From Streptococcus parasanguinis (GTDB taxonomy: Bacteria > Bacillota > Bacilli > Lactobacillales > Streptococcaceae): DNA of 64,000 nt. Below, one piece after another: positions 44,685 to 54,626 of this stretch. The notes below the pieces were generated by a model. It made no database searches. It worked only from the letters and a program-made list of their open reading frames with translations, and was not told the DNA's origin. The stretch covers positions 186,001-250,000 of the forward strand of contig NZ_CP133988.1 in assembly GCF_031582885.1 (NCBI RefSeq), in the 5' to 3' direction. The position numbers and the translations under genes were made by a program. How positions within the stretch are numbered: position 1 is the stretch's first letter; each line of letters opens with the position of its first letter.

Positions 44685-44835
44685 AAGCTTTGGGAACCAA
44701 GGCTTTATATGATATCAATCACCGACCACGAAAATGTTTAGCTTACAGAACTGCTAGTGAAGCTCTAGAGGATGAGTTCGAGTAAATGTTGCACTTATTC
44801 TTGCAATTTATCATTTACTTGATGCACGAACTCGA
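44685..44835 (+). pseudogene. IS30-family transposase fragment and IS end
   Basis: One frame gives DINHRPRKCLAYRTASEALEDEFE and a stop, the conserved C-terminus of IS30-family transposases (usual form NNRPRKCLGYKTP). The following TTATTCTTGCAATTTATCA...ACGAACTCGA resembles the IS30-type right end. The rest of the transposase is missing. Confidence 0.75.
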
Positions 44836-44855
44836 TATTTTTTTCGTTAATTTGT

Positions 44856-44990
44856 TTTTGCCCCACTTTTGCCCCATTTTTAAATCCTGACATTGAAAAT
44901 ACCTAAAAGTATTTCCCTAAAATCAGCTATATTTCAACATTTTTGTTTATTTTCAATATGAAAAGTTCTTACAAATTCATGTAGGGGGCA
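44856..44990 (+). repeat. Attachment-site repeat 4
   Basis: Right arm with paired TTTTGCCCC repeats at 44859-44880, almost identical to the arm at 41616, ending ATGT-AGGGGGCA at 44983-44990. The following left arm keeps only the terminator hairpin (AAAAGCCTTG / CAAGGCTTTT). Confidence 0.8.
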
Positions 44991-45325
44991 TTTTTTTATG
45001 CACAAAAAGCCTTGAAAACCACTCAAGGCTTTTTTGTTTATTTAAGACAAATGGATTTGTACCACCTCTTCTGTATAAACTAGAAAATACATCTTTACTT
45101 TCATTCAGAGATTTTAATACGATAAGTGTAAAAACTATCTGCGAGTAAACCACATTTCAAAAATTAACAAACTAAAGAATATATCTTGCTTTATCTTTTA
45201 AATCTTAGTATTATAGATTTAAAACTTTAGGAATAAGCCTATGTACTGACAAATAAAATTCCCGTATTCCAATTTATCGTGATGGTAACAAATTACGTAA
45301 TAATTTTCTAAAAGAAAGATATAAA

Positions 45326-46153
45326 ATGAACGAAAGTATCTTAATTTCAAATCTTACCAAAAAATTTAAAGACAAAACAGCACTCAAAGAAATTAGTTTC
45401 TCAATAAATAGTGGAGAAATATTTGGTTTTTTAGGACCATCTGGTGCTGGCAAAACTACGACAATCAATATTTTAACTGGTCAGTTACCACCTGATGAAG
45501 GAGAGGTTAAAATATTAGGAAAGGATTGCGCCCAATTAACCTCTGACGACTTTTTAGAATTGGGAATTATGAGTGATAATGTAGGTTTCTATGATAGACT
45601 GTCTCTGTACGATAATCTTTTATTTTTTGCTAAATTCCACAGTGTAGAAATATCATATCTAGATCATTTATTAAAGCGATTGAAGTTATATGATGATCGA
45701 TTTAATAAAGCAGAGAAGTTATCAACCGGAATGAAACAAAGAATGTTGTTAATTCGGGCGATTCTACATTCACCAAAAGTAATTTTTTTAGATGAACCAA
45801 CTTCTGGAATGGATCCAACCCTATCTCAAATCGTTCATGAACTACTACTTGAAATAAAAAACTCTGGGGCAACTATTTTTTTAACAACTCATAACATGGA
45901 TGAAGCGACCAAGTTATGTGATTCAATCGCTTTACTTCATGAAGGAAAAATCGTCGAACAAGGTTCGCCTCGAGAGATTATTGATAAGTACAGCCAGACT
46001 GATAAGGTTAAAATAAGCTATTTTGATGGAAGAGAGATTATTGTTCCTAAAGAGGAGGCTTATAAATATCTAGGAGAGAACACTAAAACAATTAATACTC
46101 TGGAAACAAGCCTTGAGAGTATCTTTATTCAATTAACAGGAGACAAATTATAA
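45326..46153 (+). CDS. ABC transporter ATP-binding protein (drug/bacteriocin exporter type)
   Basis: 275 residues. Walker A is GPSGAGKTT, the signature LSTGMKQRMLLIRAIL, and Walker B VIFLDEPTSGMDPTLS, typical of CcmA/DrrA-type exporters. The ~50-residue C-terminal tail (DKVKISYFDGREIIVPKEEA) is also DrrA-like. It works with the permease that starts one base after its stop. RBS AGAAAG is modest. Could give self-protection against an antimicrobial. Confidence 0.9.
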   Translation: MNESILISNLTKKFKDKTALKEISFSINSGEIFGFLGPSGAGKTTTINILTGQLPPDEGEVKILGKDCAQLTSDDFLELGIMSDNVGFYDRLSLYDNLLFFAKFHSVEISYLDHLLKRLKLYDDRFNKAEKLSTGMKQRMLLIRAILHSPKVIFLDEPTSGMDPTLSQIVHELLLEIKNSGATIFLTTHNMDEATKLCDSIALLHEGKIVEQGSPREIIDKYSQTDKVKISYFDGREIIVPKEEAYKYLGENTKTINTLETSLESIFIQLTGDKL

Positions 46154-46154
46154 T

Positions 46155-46847
46155 ATGCTTAAACGATTTTTTAGTTTATTATGGTTACGGTATAGATACC
46201 TTCTTCATAACAAAATCATTCTATTTGTATGTGTATTCACACCAATAGTCGACTTCTCACTTTTAAACTTTGTGCCAGACGTTCGTGGTTCAATCTTTTT
46301 AATGAATATGGCGATTATTACCATCTATAGTCTGACCGCTGGAACCTTTACTACACTAATCATCAGTGAAGAAAAAGATAAAAAGAATTTAAGAACGTTA
46401 ATTTTAACAGGAGTCAAAACTCCAGAGTATATTTTTTCTACAGTCTTATTTCCATTTCTATTTTCAATTATAGGTGTTTGGGTGATGCCTATTACTTTTG
46501 GTATCTCAATACCTAATCTTGCTCTATATTCAGTAGTAACCTTCCTTACGATACTTTGTTTTATATTGGTCAACTTTGCTATAGCTTTGTTCTGTAAAAA
46601 TCAAACACAAGCCTCTGCCGTGAGTCTAATATTCTATCTTGTCATTATGACTCTCCCTATGTTTTCGAGCATAAATAAATTTGCTAAATTATTAACAGAT
46701 TTTTCTCTATTAGGAGCGCATAATCAATATTTTAATGATATCTCTGCCTTCAATCTTTATAATATACAAATTTTAACATTGTTACTTTGGATCATGTTAA
46801 TGTCCGCACTTGTATATACGGGATTCGTCTGGAATAAGAAACATTGA
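46155..46847 (+). CDS. ABC-2 type transporter permease
   Basis: 230 residues with about six membrane spans. The region TLIISEEKDKKNLRTLILTGVKTPEYIFSTVLFPF is the ABC-2 signature. Translationally coupled to the ATPase at 45326. Confidence 0.88.
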   Translation: MLKRFFSLLWLRYRYLLHNKIILFVCVFTPIVDFSLLNFVPDVRGSIFLMNMAIITIYSLTAGTFTTLIISEEKDKKNLRTLILTGVKTPEYIFSTVLFPFLFSIIGVWVMPITFGISIPNLALYSVVTFLTILCFILVNFAIALFCKNQTQASAVSLIFYLVIMTLPMFSSINKFAKLLTDFSLLGAHNQYFNDISAFNLYNIQILTLLLWIMLMSALVYTGFVWNKKH

Positions 46848-46891
46848 GATGATGTAAGCAATTTATCGGGCCTAGGTTACTGATAAAATAA

Positions 46892-47027
46892 TTTTTGCCA
46901 CACTTTTGCCCCATTTTTAAATCATGACATTGAAAATACCTAAAAGTATTTCCCTAAAATCACTTATATTTCAATATTTTTAATTACTATCAGTATGAAA
47001 ATTCTTTCCAAATCCATGCAGGGGACA
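46892..47027 (+). repeat. Attachment-site repeat 5 (outermost; chromosome junction)
   Basis: Right arm starting TTTGCCCCATTTTTAAATCA, very close to the arm at 40015, ending ATGC-AGGGGACA at 47020-47027 (one base different from the tRNA end). A terminator hairpin (AAAGCCTTGG / ...CAAGGCTTTTTT) follows. 47080-47190 holds nothing recognisable. Confidence 0.8.
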
Positions 47028-47193
47028 TCAAACTTCAACAGTAAAAGCCTTGGTTTACAAGGCTTTTTTGCTTGTCTCAAAAGTATTTGGCTCATATTTT
47101 TATACACTATAATGTAGCGTACGAAGTTAGAACATCCTGCATCATTGTTATTCCATTTAAAATAAAAAAGCACCTTTGAACCCTAGCAAACAT

Positions 47194-47223
47194 TTGACAG
47201 TTCTTGCCTGAATCCGCTATGAT
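47194..47223 (+). promoter_or_regulatory. Promoter of the gene at 47278
   Basis: TTGACA, 18-bp spacer, TATGAT, 55 bp before the start codon. Confidence 0.7.
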
Positions 47224-47277
47224 AAGGGTACTTGAAATTCCAAGTTTTCGTTACATCTTAAATGTAAGGAGTCCAAA

Positions 47278-47808
47278 ATGAAAATCTATTATTCAAAATA
47301 TGTCGGATATGGCTTTTTGGCTTTTGCCTGTGCGATCTTTGTCCACTTAGCTTTTTTATCGGTCCTAGGTTTTGAGGGTTTTCCAAAAATCACTTTTATC
47401 ACTCTCATTCAGATCCTTTTATTGTTAATTGCGGTCTATGCAACCATTGCTGGGATCAAAAGGCTGACTAATCGTCAGATCGCCTTTGAACTGACTTCTG
47501 ATGGGATCCATGCTTATCAGGGAGTGATTCTGACAAAAGATATCTTTATTCCCAAGGAAGATTTGGTAACTGCAGCTTATAAAGAGGTCGATGTTAGTGA
47601 CCCCGATCACCAAAATAGTAAGAGTTATTTCATCGAATTTCAACTGAGGGACAATACAGCACTAGAAAATCTCTCAAAATCGAATGTCATCATTAACACA
47701 GAGCACCATACCGTAAAACTCTTCGTCAATCTTTGTAAATTTAAGGAAGAAGATTGGCAAGATCTTTCCAAGTACTTGACGGACGAATACCGAATAACCG
47801 TTTTATAG
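47278..47808 (+). CDS. Hypothetical membrane protein with C-terminal PH-like region
   Basis: 176 residues: two membrane spans (~10-32 and ~40-62), then a soluble domain with alternating strands (ELTSDGIHAYQGVILTKDIFIPKEDLVTAAYKE) that resembles small bacterial PH-like membrane proteins. No named family recognised. RBS AAGGAG. First chromosomal gene after the island. Confidence 0.75.
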   Translation: MKIYYSKYVGYGFLAFACAIFVHLAFLSVLGFEGFPKITFITLIQILLLLIAVYATIAGIKRLTNRQIAFELTSDGIHAYQGVILTKDIFIPKEDLVTAAYKEVDVSDPDHQNSKSYFIEFQLRDNTALENLSKSNVIINTEHHTVKLFVNLCKFKEEDWQDLSKYLTDEYRITVL

Positions 47809-47817
47809 CAAAGAAAA

Positions 47818-47996
47818 GAGAGTGGGACAGAAATCGGTAATTCGTTAGAATTCGATTTCGTCGTCCCACCTCCGCACAGTTGAGTAGGGCTGTAAAAGCT
47901 GATGAAATCAGCGTAGTAGAGCCCACTCAACCACTGCGTCTTGCTCGACAATCCAAAAACAATTGAGAGGCTAGGACTTTTGTCCCAACCTCTTTT
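47818..47996 (+). repeat. ~180-bp structured intergenic repeat, copy A
   Basis: Ends pair (AGTGGGACA...TGTCCCAACCT). Internal nested stems GTTGAGT.GGGCT/AGCCCACTCAAC and GCTGAT/ATCAGC. Copies B (49494) and C (52250) are in the opposite orientation with over 95% identity by eye. Located between convergent genes, where it can act as a terminator. Confidence 0.88.
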
Positions 47997-48005
47997 TAAC
48001 TGCTC

Positions 48006-48713
48006 TTAGTTCCCCATTTTTCCTTTGGGTACGAGCAGATAGAAAAATAGCAAATTCAATCCAAATACGGCAACAAAGAGCGCTAATTGAGTGGCATCGA
48101 CCGTTTGTTTCTCGGTCAAATCTTGGATCAGCTTTGTATAATAATAACCTGGGAAAGCCCGTTGTAGCTTGCCAACTAAGTCCATAAATCCTCCACTTGC
48201 ACCAAGCGTATCAAAGGGAATAATGGTCATAGCGGCCAAAATAATGATAGGAAAGCCAATGGTATCAATCGTCTTGGCATCTACTCTTACCCCAAGGACA
48301 AAGCCAATCACGCTAAAGTAGATCCCCATCAAGGATAAGAGGAAAAATTGTACCAACAGGCTAGTCGTCACTGGAAAGCGAAAACCTAGAACAGCAACTA
48401 CTAGTACTGCTAAAAAGATCAAGCTGTTCAAAATCAGTTGTACGATCGATTGATCCCATAAATAGTTCTTGACACTATAGCTTGTAAAATGGGATTCAAA
48501 AGAATAAAACCCGATATCTGAGGCGATCCGCTTACTAAAGGTTGCAAGGCTATTGCCAATGACCCCGATAAATACGGCAATGCCTAATAAAATACTTGGC
48601 GAAACCCCTTTTTGAAGCTGATCAAAGAAGATATACCAGCCTATGGGTAAAATAATGGTGAATAATACAAAGCGCTTATTTCGTAAAACTTGTTTTAATT
48701 GAATCTTTTTCAT
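48006..48713 (-). CDS. ABC-2 type transporter permease
   Basis: 235 residues with six membrane spans; it starts in the basic N-terminus KKIQLKQVLRNKRFVLFTI. Overlaps the upstream ATPase gene by 4 bp. Like BcrB/LagE-type permeases found beside LytTR regulators. Probably exports, or protects against, a peptide or membrane-active compound. Confidence 0.88.
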   Translation of the reverse strand: MKKIQLKQVLRNKRFVLFTIILPIGWYIFFDQLQKGVSPSILLGIAVFIGVIGNSLATFSKRIASDIGFYSFESHFTSYSVKNYLWDQSIVQLILNSLIFLAVLVVAVLGFRFPVTTSLLVQFFLLSLMGIYFSVIGFVLGVRVDAKTIDTIGFPIIILAAMTIIPFDTLGASGGFMDLVGKLQRAFPGYYYTKLIQDLTEKQTVDATQLALFVAVFGLNLLFFYLLVPKGKMGN

Positions 48714-49390
48714 GCTTGTTCCCCTCCTTTATTCATCTCTTCTCGGAAATACTGCTCAATGGTTTGACCATCCTGGTGAATGTCCTCGACAGACTTTGTG
48801 GCAGCAATTCGACCATCTTTTAAAATCAGGACTTTTGTAAAAAAGGCATCGATTTGGTTAAAATCATGGGTCACCACAACAGATGTAAACTCTTGCTGCT
48901 CCAGTAATTTCCAAAAATTATCCACTGCTTCCAAGTCCATGCCAGTCGTTGGCTCATCTAAAAAAATCAACTTTGGATGATTCAAAATAGTTACCAACAA
49001 GGACAAGCGTCTCTTTTGACCACCGGAAAGACTGCCCACCATCTGCTCTCTTGATTCTCTCAATTCGACCATCTCTAAGAGTCCATTGATATCAGCCTGC
49101 TTCAGCTGATTCATCCGGCTTTTTAATTCGACGAATTCAGCGACGGTTAGATCCTCGATGAGCAGATCCCCCTGAGGCATCATCCCAATTTCTCTTTGAA
49201 AATCAAGCGAAGTCTTTATCGTCCCCGAATCGGCCTGGAGCTGTCCAGCGATAATATTGAACAGGGTGCTTTTACCTGCCCCATTATTTCCCAGCAAGGC
49301 AATTTTATCTCCTTCTTCTATCGAAAAAGACACTCCCTTTAATACAGCTTTTTCCTTAAATGATTTTGTAATAGATGCTACCTGAAACAT
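48710..49390 (-). CDS. ABC transporter ATP-binding protein
   Basis: 226 residues. Walker A is GNNGAGKS, the signature LSGGQKRRLSLLVTIL, and Walker B LIFLDEPTTGMDLEA. Pairs with the ABC-2 permease at 48006. The promoter region upstream (49423-49492) carries a -10 TATACT and directly repeated TGACC boxes, as expected for control by the LytTR regulator encoded at 50997. Confidence 0.9.
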   Translation of the reverse strand: MFQVASITKSFKEKAVLKGVSFSIEEGDKIALLGNNGAGKSTLFNIIAGQLQADSGTIKTSLDFQREIGMMPQGDLLIEDLTVAEFVELKSRMNQLKQADINGLLEMVELRESREQMVGSLSGGQKRRLSLLVTILNHPKLIFLDEPTTGMDLEAVDNFWKLLEQQEFTSVVVTHDFNQIDAFFTKVLILKDGRIAATKSVEDIHQDGQTIEQYFREEMNKGGEQA

Positions 49391-49422
49391 ACGATCCCTC
49401 TTTTCTTATTGATCTTGTGTAC

Positions 49423-49492
49423 AGTATACTTCAAAGGGACAGGCTTTGTGGCTCTCTGTCAGAATCGGTCAGAAAATCGTCGCGAATGGTCA
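49423..49492 (-). promoter_or_regulatory. LytTR-type promoter of the ABC exporter
   Basis: Minus-strand -10 TATACT (49423-49428) with no good -35. Upstream TGACC occurs twice exactly 21 bp apart (GGTCA on the plus strand at 49467-49471 and 49488-49492), plus TGACA at 49457-49461. Two direct repeats one double helical turn apart are the layout bound by ComE/BlpR-type LytTR regulators. Confidence 0.55.
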
Positions 49493-49493
49493 A

Positions 49494-49672
49494 AAAAGAG
49501 GCTGGGACAAAAGTCCTAGCCTCTCAATTATTTTGGATTGTCGAGCAAGACGCAGTGGTTGAGTGGGCTCTACTACGCTGATTTCATCAGCTTTTACAGC
49601 CCTACTCAACTGTGAGGAGGTGGGACGACGAAATCGAATTCTAACGAATTACCGATTTCTGTCCCACTCTCT
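49494..49672 (-). repeat. ~180-bp structured intergenic repeat, copy B
   Basis: Inverted relative to copy A. Lies between the end of the histidine kinase gene and the ABC operon promoter. Confidence 0.88.
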
Positions 49673-49678
49673 CTTCCA

Positions 49679-50983
49679 TTATTCCTTCCAAAAGGTCAGG
49701 CTCTGAGTAAATCGGTAGTTTGAACTCTTGGTAGACACTGTCGTTTTGGGATACTTTTCCAGTAATTGTTGGATCTTGTACAAGCCAAGACCGCGGCCCT
49801 CTCCTTTACTCGAGTAGTCTTTTTCAAAAATTCTCGCCAGATCTATTTTTTCAGCTTTTGTACTATTTTCAACGATTAAGATGAGGGAGTTTGTTTCCTG
49901 AAGCATGGCAAGGGTCAGCTGGGGGTCCTCTGATTCAAGACTCGCTTCAATAGCATTGTCACAAAGGATGGATAAGAAGGTGATGAAATCTAAAACCTCG
50001 ATGAATAAATCACGAACAGGTTCATCGATCTCGACAGAGATCCCAATCCCTTTATTTTGAGCTTCCAATAATTTTGCGGACAGAACACTTTTTACAGCTG
50101 GATTTTCTATGTGACTGAGTTTGGCAATATCAAACTTACTATTGTAAAATTGCTGGCCACTCTCTCGAAGAACATTCTCATAGACTTCCCTGATCGCATT
50201 GAGGTCTTCGTGCTCAATACTTAATTTGAGACTGGTTAAAATATTCAGGTAATCATGACGAAAGGCACGAATCTCCCCATAGAGCATTTCGACGTGTTGG
50301 CTATAGGTGGCTAACTCCTGCAGTTGCCTATCTTTTTGCTCTAGAATCTCTTGTTTCAATCGTTCTTTGGACACTGCATTGAAATACAAGAGCATCACAA
50401 AAAACAAAATCAGATAAATACTATTTAACTGTTCCCGTAAAGCATCTGCATGAGGAATAGCATCCTCAAAAACCACCAGACCTACAACACTGAGCAAATA
50501 CACAAACATGGAAAGATCCATTGGGAGTAGGAAACGATTAAAATACTGCCGTTGAAACCCTACTTTTAAATCTGTAAAATCTAGTTTTAACAATTTAGTG
50601 ATTCCTATATAAACAGGAAAGACCAGCAATTCAAGTAGAGCATCATACCAGCTGACAGATGCCTCATGAACAAGTACGATCCCTAACATTGGAAAGACAT
50701 AAAAGGCTAAGAGACGCCCAATGAGACTCTCCATGACAACCGGATAGAGCCCATAAAAAATATTCAAAAGGTGTCGTATGTTACGATTTCGGTAGAAACT
50801 ATAGGCAATAAATACTAAGAAATAGCCAAAAAAGCCTACCGGTGGTACAAGGGTAAAGATAATTGCAAAGAAGAAGGGGCACAAAAAGAGCCAGCGCAAG
50901 GTGAACTCTTGTCTACTGATATGACGATAGATCAGCATGCTGACGAAGAACTTTAGGTAAGACATTAGAATATCTAACAGCAA
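49679..50983 (-). CDS. Sensor histidine kinase (AgrC/ComD/BlpH-like, HPK10 type)
   Basis: 434 residues starting at TTG (RBS GGGAG). Six or seven membrane spans in the first ~210 residues, then a coiled linker. The phospho-accepting His is in AFRHDYLNILTSLKL and the ATPase region has CDNAIEAS and GRGLGLYKIQQLL. Kinases of this class usually sense secreted peptides. The gene follows the LytTR response regulator by 13 bp. No pheromone gene is recognised next to it. Confidence 0.9.
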   Translation of the reverse strand: MLLDILMSYLKFFVSMLIYRHISRQEFTLRWLFLCPFFFAIIFTLVPPVGFFGYFLVFIAYSFYRNRNIRHLLNIFYGLYPVVMESLIGRLLAFYVFPMLGIVLVHEASVSWYDALLELLVFPVYIGITKLLKLDFTDLKVGFQRQYFNRFLLPMDLSMFVYLLSVVGLVVFEDAIPHADALREQLNSIYLILFFVMLLYFNAVSKERLKQEILEQKDRQLQELATYSQHVEMLYGEIRAFRHDYLNILTSLKLSIEHEDLNAIREVYENVLRESGQQFYNSKFDIAKLSHIENPAVKSVLSAKLLEAQNKGIGISVEIDEPVRDLFIEVLDFITFLSILCDNAIEASLESEDPQLTLAMLQETNSLILIVENSTKAEKIDLARIFEKDYSSKGEGRGLGLYKIQQLLEKYPKTTVSTKSSNYRFTQSLTFWKE

Positions 50984-50996
50984 TTCTTTCTCCCTT

Positions 50997-51728
50997 CTAT
51001 TTTTTCAAAGCTTCCAGTAAGCCTCTGTACTTGGTCCGTGAGATCAAGCAATTGTCCCCATTTTCAAAAAAAGCTTTCTTGGCTTCTTTATCAATCTTCG
51101 TAATATTTTGCGGATTCACCACAAAGGAGCGGTGGCACCGATACAAGCGGGGATCTGCTTTTTCGATATCGGCAATACTAGCGTAAAATTCCAAGCGCTC
51201 TTCCTGGGTGTGTAAAATGACCTTGTGAATGGTTGGAGACGTTTCAACATACAAAATCTTATTAAAAGGAACTTGTACACGCGCCATCGCACTCTCAAAC
51301 GTAAAGGCATCTTGCGCAATCGTGGTCCCAGCTTGCTCCAAGGTATAATCGATGGCTGAGCTGATTCTCTCTTTGAACTCTTCCTCACCCAGCGTTTTAT
51401 CGATAAAATCCAAGGCAGCCACTTTGTACTGAAAGGTAATGGGCATAAATTCAGAGTGAGTGGTGACAAAGACAATGGTCGCATGGGGATCTTTCTTACG
51501 AATCTCTTTTGCGATCTCCAGCCCCTTTTTCTCCTCACCTTTAATCTCGATATCTAAAAAGAATAGGTGATGGGCGCCTCTCTCTGTGATAGCATCCAGC
51601 AACTGGCTTGACTTCCCAAACACTTCTGGCGCTTTGCATTGCAAGAATTTTTGACGGATGAGATCCTGCAAGACCGCTTCGATACGCGATTGTTGGATCC
51701 ATTCATCTTCTAACACAAAAATCTTCAA
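50997..51728 (-). CDS. LytTR-family response regulator (BlpR/FasA-like)
   Basis: About 243 residues. Receiver domain begins IFVLEDEWIQQSRIE, the phospho-Asp is in HLFFLDIEIKGEEKKG and the Lys in AALDFIDKTLGEEE; the C-terminal LytTR DNA-binding domain has LYRCHRSFVVNPQNI. I take a TTG at 51728 as the start (giving MKIFVLEDE, the usual form) 11 bp after AAGGAG; a TTG at 51731 or GTG at 51740 are alternatives. Operon with the kinase; likely activates the ABC exporter promoter at 49423. Confidence 0.9.
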   Translation of the reverse strand: MKIFVLEDEWIQQSRIEAVLQDLIRQKFLQCKAPEVFGKSSQLLDAITERGAHHLFFLDIEIKGEEKKGLEIAKEIRKKDPHATIVFVTTHSEFMPITFQYKVAALDFIDKTLGEEEFKERISSAIDYTLEQAGTTIAQDAFTFESAMARVQVPFNKILYVETSPTIHKVILHTQEERLEFYASIADIEKADPRLYRCHRSFVVNPQNITKIDKEAKKAFFENGDNCLISRTKYRGLLEALKK

Positions 51729-51845
51729 CAAAGTCCTCACTCCTTCCCCTCTACGAATATGTTCTATTTTACCATAAATGATGCCTGCTGAGCCACTCTT
51801 TCAAAAGAGACTTAATAGCCCTTCTACCTTTTCTCCTTAACAAAA

Positions 51846-52050
51846 AAACTCTCCCGGAGGAATCCGGAAGAGCTTGCGCAAGGGGAATTTGAAAAATATT
51901 TTTTAATATGAAAAAGGTCGATAAAATCTATGCTATGTTCAAACTCTCATTTTACTAACAGCGATATTACGATCAAGTTTTATTGTCAATAGACATGTAT
52001 GTGGGAAGTTCTCCCCTTGCAACAATGTAGACCTGTGATCTACTCTTACT
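51846..52050 (-). ncRNA. Candidate small RNA upstream of the LytTR system
   Basis: A perfect intrinsic terminator for the minus strand (CTCTTCCGGA...TCCGGGAGAG then TTTTTTTG, 51845-51873) has no gene ahead of it. About 200 bp upstream is a minus-strand TATACT (near 52052). Between them GTTGCAAGGGGAGAA (near 52010) pairs with AATTCCCCTTGCGCAA (near 51882), closing the molecule, and GTAGA/TCTAC forms a 5' hairpin. This looks like an independent ~200-nt RNA. I do not recognise the family. Confidence 0.5.
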
Positions 52051-52190
52051 AGTATACACTAGAATTATTACAAAATCAGTTAATTTGTATTGCAATTTGT
52101 TGGCAAATATCCCTCTGCCTGAAAACACCGCAAATGCTTGATTCCCAAGCATCTACGCAAGTCCTCTTTAATTAGTATTTATCATTTCTG
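52002..52190 (-). other. Possible small peptide ORF overlapping the candidate RNA
   Basis: AAAGAGGA, 9 bp, then an ATG near 52160-52170 opens about 59 codons (MLGNQAFAVFSGRGIFANKL ... ARGELPTYMSIDNKT). Hydrophobic middle, no double-glycine leader, family unknown. It runs across the TATACT of the candidate RNA promoter, so both readings may not be real. Confidence 0.25.
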
Positions 52191-52249
52191 TTACAAAATT
52201 TAAAATAAAAATATTATTCCATAATAAATGAAAATCCCAAAGCACGATA

Positions 52250-52431
52250 AAAAGAGGCTGGGACAAAAGTCCTAGCCTCTCAATTATTTTTGGATTGTCG
52301 AGCAAGACGCAGTGGTTGAGTGGGCTCTACTACGCTGATTTCATCAGCTTTTACAGCCCTACTCAACTGTGCGGAGGTGGGACAACGAAATCGAATTCTA
52401 ACGAATTACCGATTTCTGTCCCACTCTCTTT
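52250..52431 (-). repeat. ~180-bp structured intergenic repeat, copy C
   Basis: Same orientation as copy B, nearly identical to it. In the 900-bp gap between groEL and the LytTR regulator. Confidence 0.88.
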
Positions 52432-52521
52432 GAGCTAGTAAGACGATTAGCCAGGCCGCAACATAGTGGCTACTATCCAACGATGAGAGGTATAGCCTCA
52501 ATCGTGTAACAGTTACGACAG

Positions 52522-52556
52522 AAAATAAAGAAGGCCTATAACGCCTTCTTTATTTT
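52522..52556. terminator. Bidirectional terminator downstream of groEL
   Basis: AAAATAAAGAAGGC / GCCTTCTTTATTTT perfect 14-bp stem with a 7-nt loop. Confidence 0.85.
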
Positions 52557-52560
52557 CTTA

Positions 52561-52637
52561 GTAAGACACTTCGGCAAGGCACCATGGTGCTTGCCGTAGC
52601 CTAATGAGGTGCTTTAGCACCCATTAGGCTAAGTGTG

Positions 52638-52640
<3 letters not shown>
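52561..52640. repeat. Three-way structured element overlapping the groEL stop codon
   Basis: Outer stem GTAAgACACTT (52561-52571) / AAGTGTgTTAC (52630-52640) encloses two perfect hairpins: CGGCAAG.CACC/GGTG.CTTGCCG (52572-52596) and GCCTAATG.GGTGC/GCACC.ATTAGGC (52599-52629). The outer stem includes the groEL stop codon. May slow 3' decay of the groESL mRNA. Confidence 0.65.
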
Positions 52641-54284
<1,644 letters not shown>

Positions 54285-54566
54285 TTACTCTACAATTGCA
54301 AGAATGTTTGATGTTCCAACGATGGTGTAAGTTTCTTCCCCATCTTTCACTTCAATTCCTGCATGGCTTTCAACCAAAACGTGGTCTCCTGCTTTTACAG
54401 CTGGAGCGATGAGTTCACCACTTAGGGTACGCACACCTTCACCAACGGCAACCACTTCAGCTGTTTTTGTATCGGCCTTGCTCGCACCTGCGAGGACAAA
54501 ACCTCCAACAGTCTGTTCTTTTTCTTCTACTTTTAAGACCACACGGTCTCCTAATGGTTTTAACAT
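54285..54566 (-). CDS. groES: Co-chaperonin GroES (Hsp10)
   Basis: About 93 residues from the ATG at 54566 ([18 protein letters not shown]), 6 bp after GGAGGA. The mobile loop ([11 protein letters not shown]) and roof region are present. Under a CIRCE operator, so controlled by HrcA. Confidence 0.98.
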   Translation of the reverse strand: MLKPLGDRVVLKVEEKEQTVGGFVLAGASKADTKTAEVVAVGEGVRTLSGELIAPAVKAGDHVLVESHAGIEVKDGEETYTIVGTSNILAIVE

Positions 54567-54588
54567 GTTCATTCCTCCATACGTGTTT

Positions 54589-54615
54589 TTAGCACTCTCT
54601 ATACACAAGTGCTAA
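54589..54615. promoter_or_regulatory. CIRCE operator (HrcA binding site) of groESL
   Basis: TTAGCACTC-N9-AAGTGCTAA: matches the CIRCE consensus with one mismatch in the right half (GAGTGCTAA expected). It lies between the -10 element and the groES RBS. Confidence 0.95.
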
Positions 54616-54626
54616 CTTATGTTTCT

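Larger units (their letters stand above)
41749..44990. mobile_element. Integrated element segment 3 (no integration genes left)
   Basis: Lies between attachment repeats at 41741 and 44983. Contents: two fragments of a DUF1851-type immunity gene, an aldo/keto reductase, a broken small ORF, an LtrA-type membrane protein and an IS30 transposase fragment. A mosaic of cargo and debris. Confidence 0.6.
44991..47027. mobile_element. Integrated element segment 4 (ABC exporter cargo only)
   Basis: Between attachment repeats at 44983 and 47020. It contains only an ABC-2-type exporter pair of low GC. 45040-45325 is AT-rich and without a gene. Confidence 0.6.

Noticed and set aside
51908-51958. 16-codon ORF MKKVDKIYAMFKLSFY on the plus strand, considered as a pheromone
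   Set aside because: The nearest purine-rich RBS is about 20 bp too far upstream, there is no leader motif, and it is antisense to the candidate RNA.
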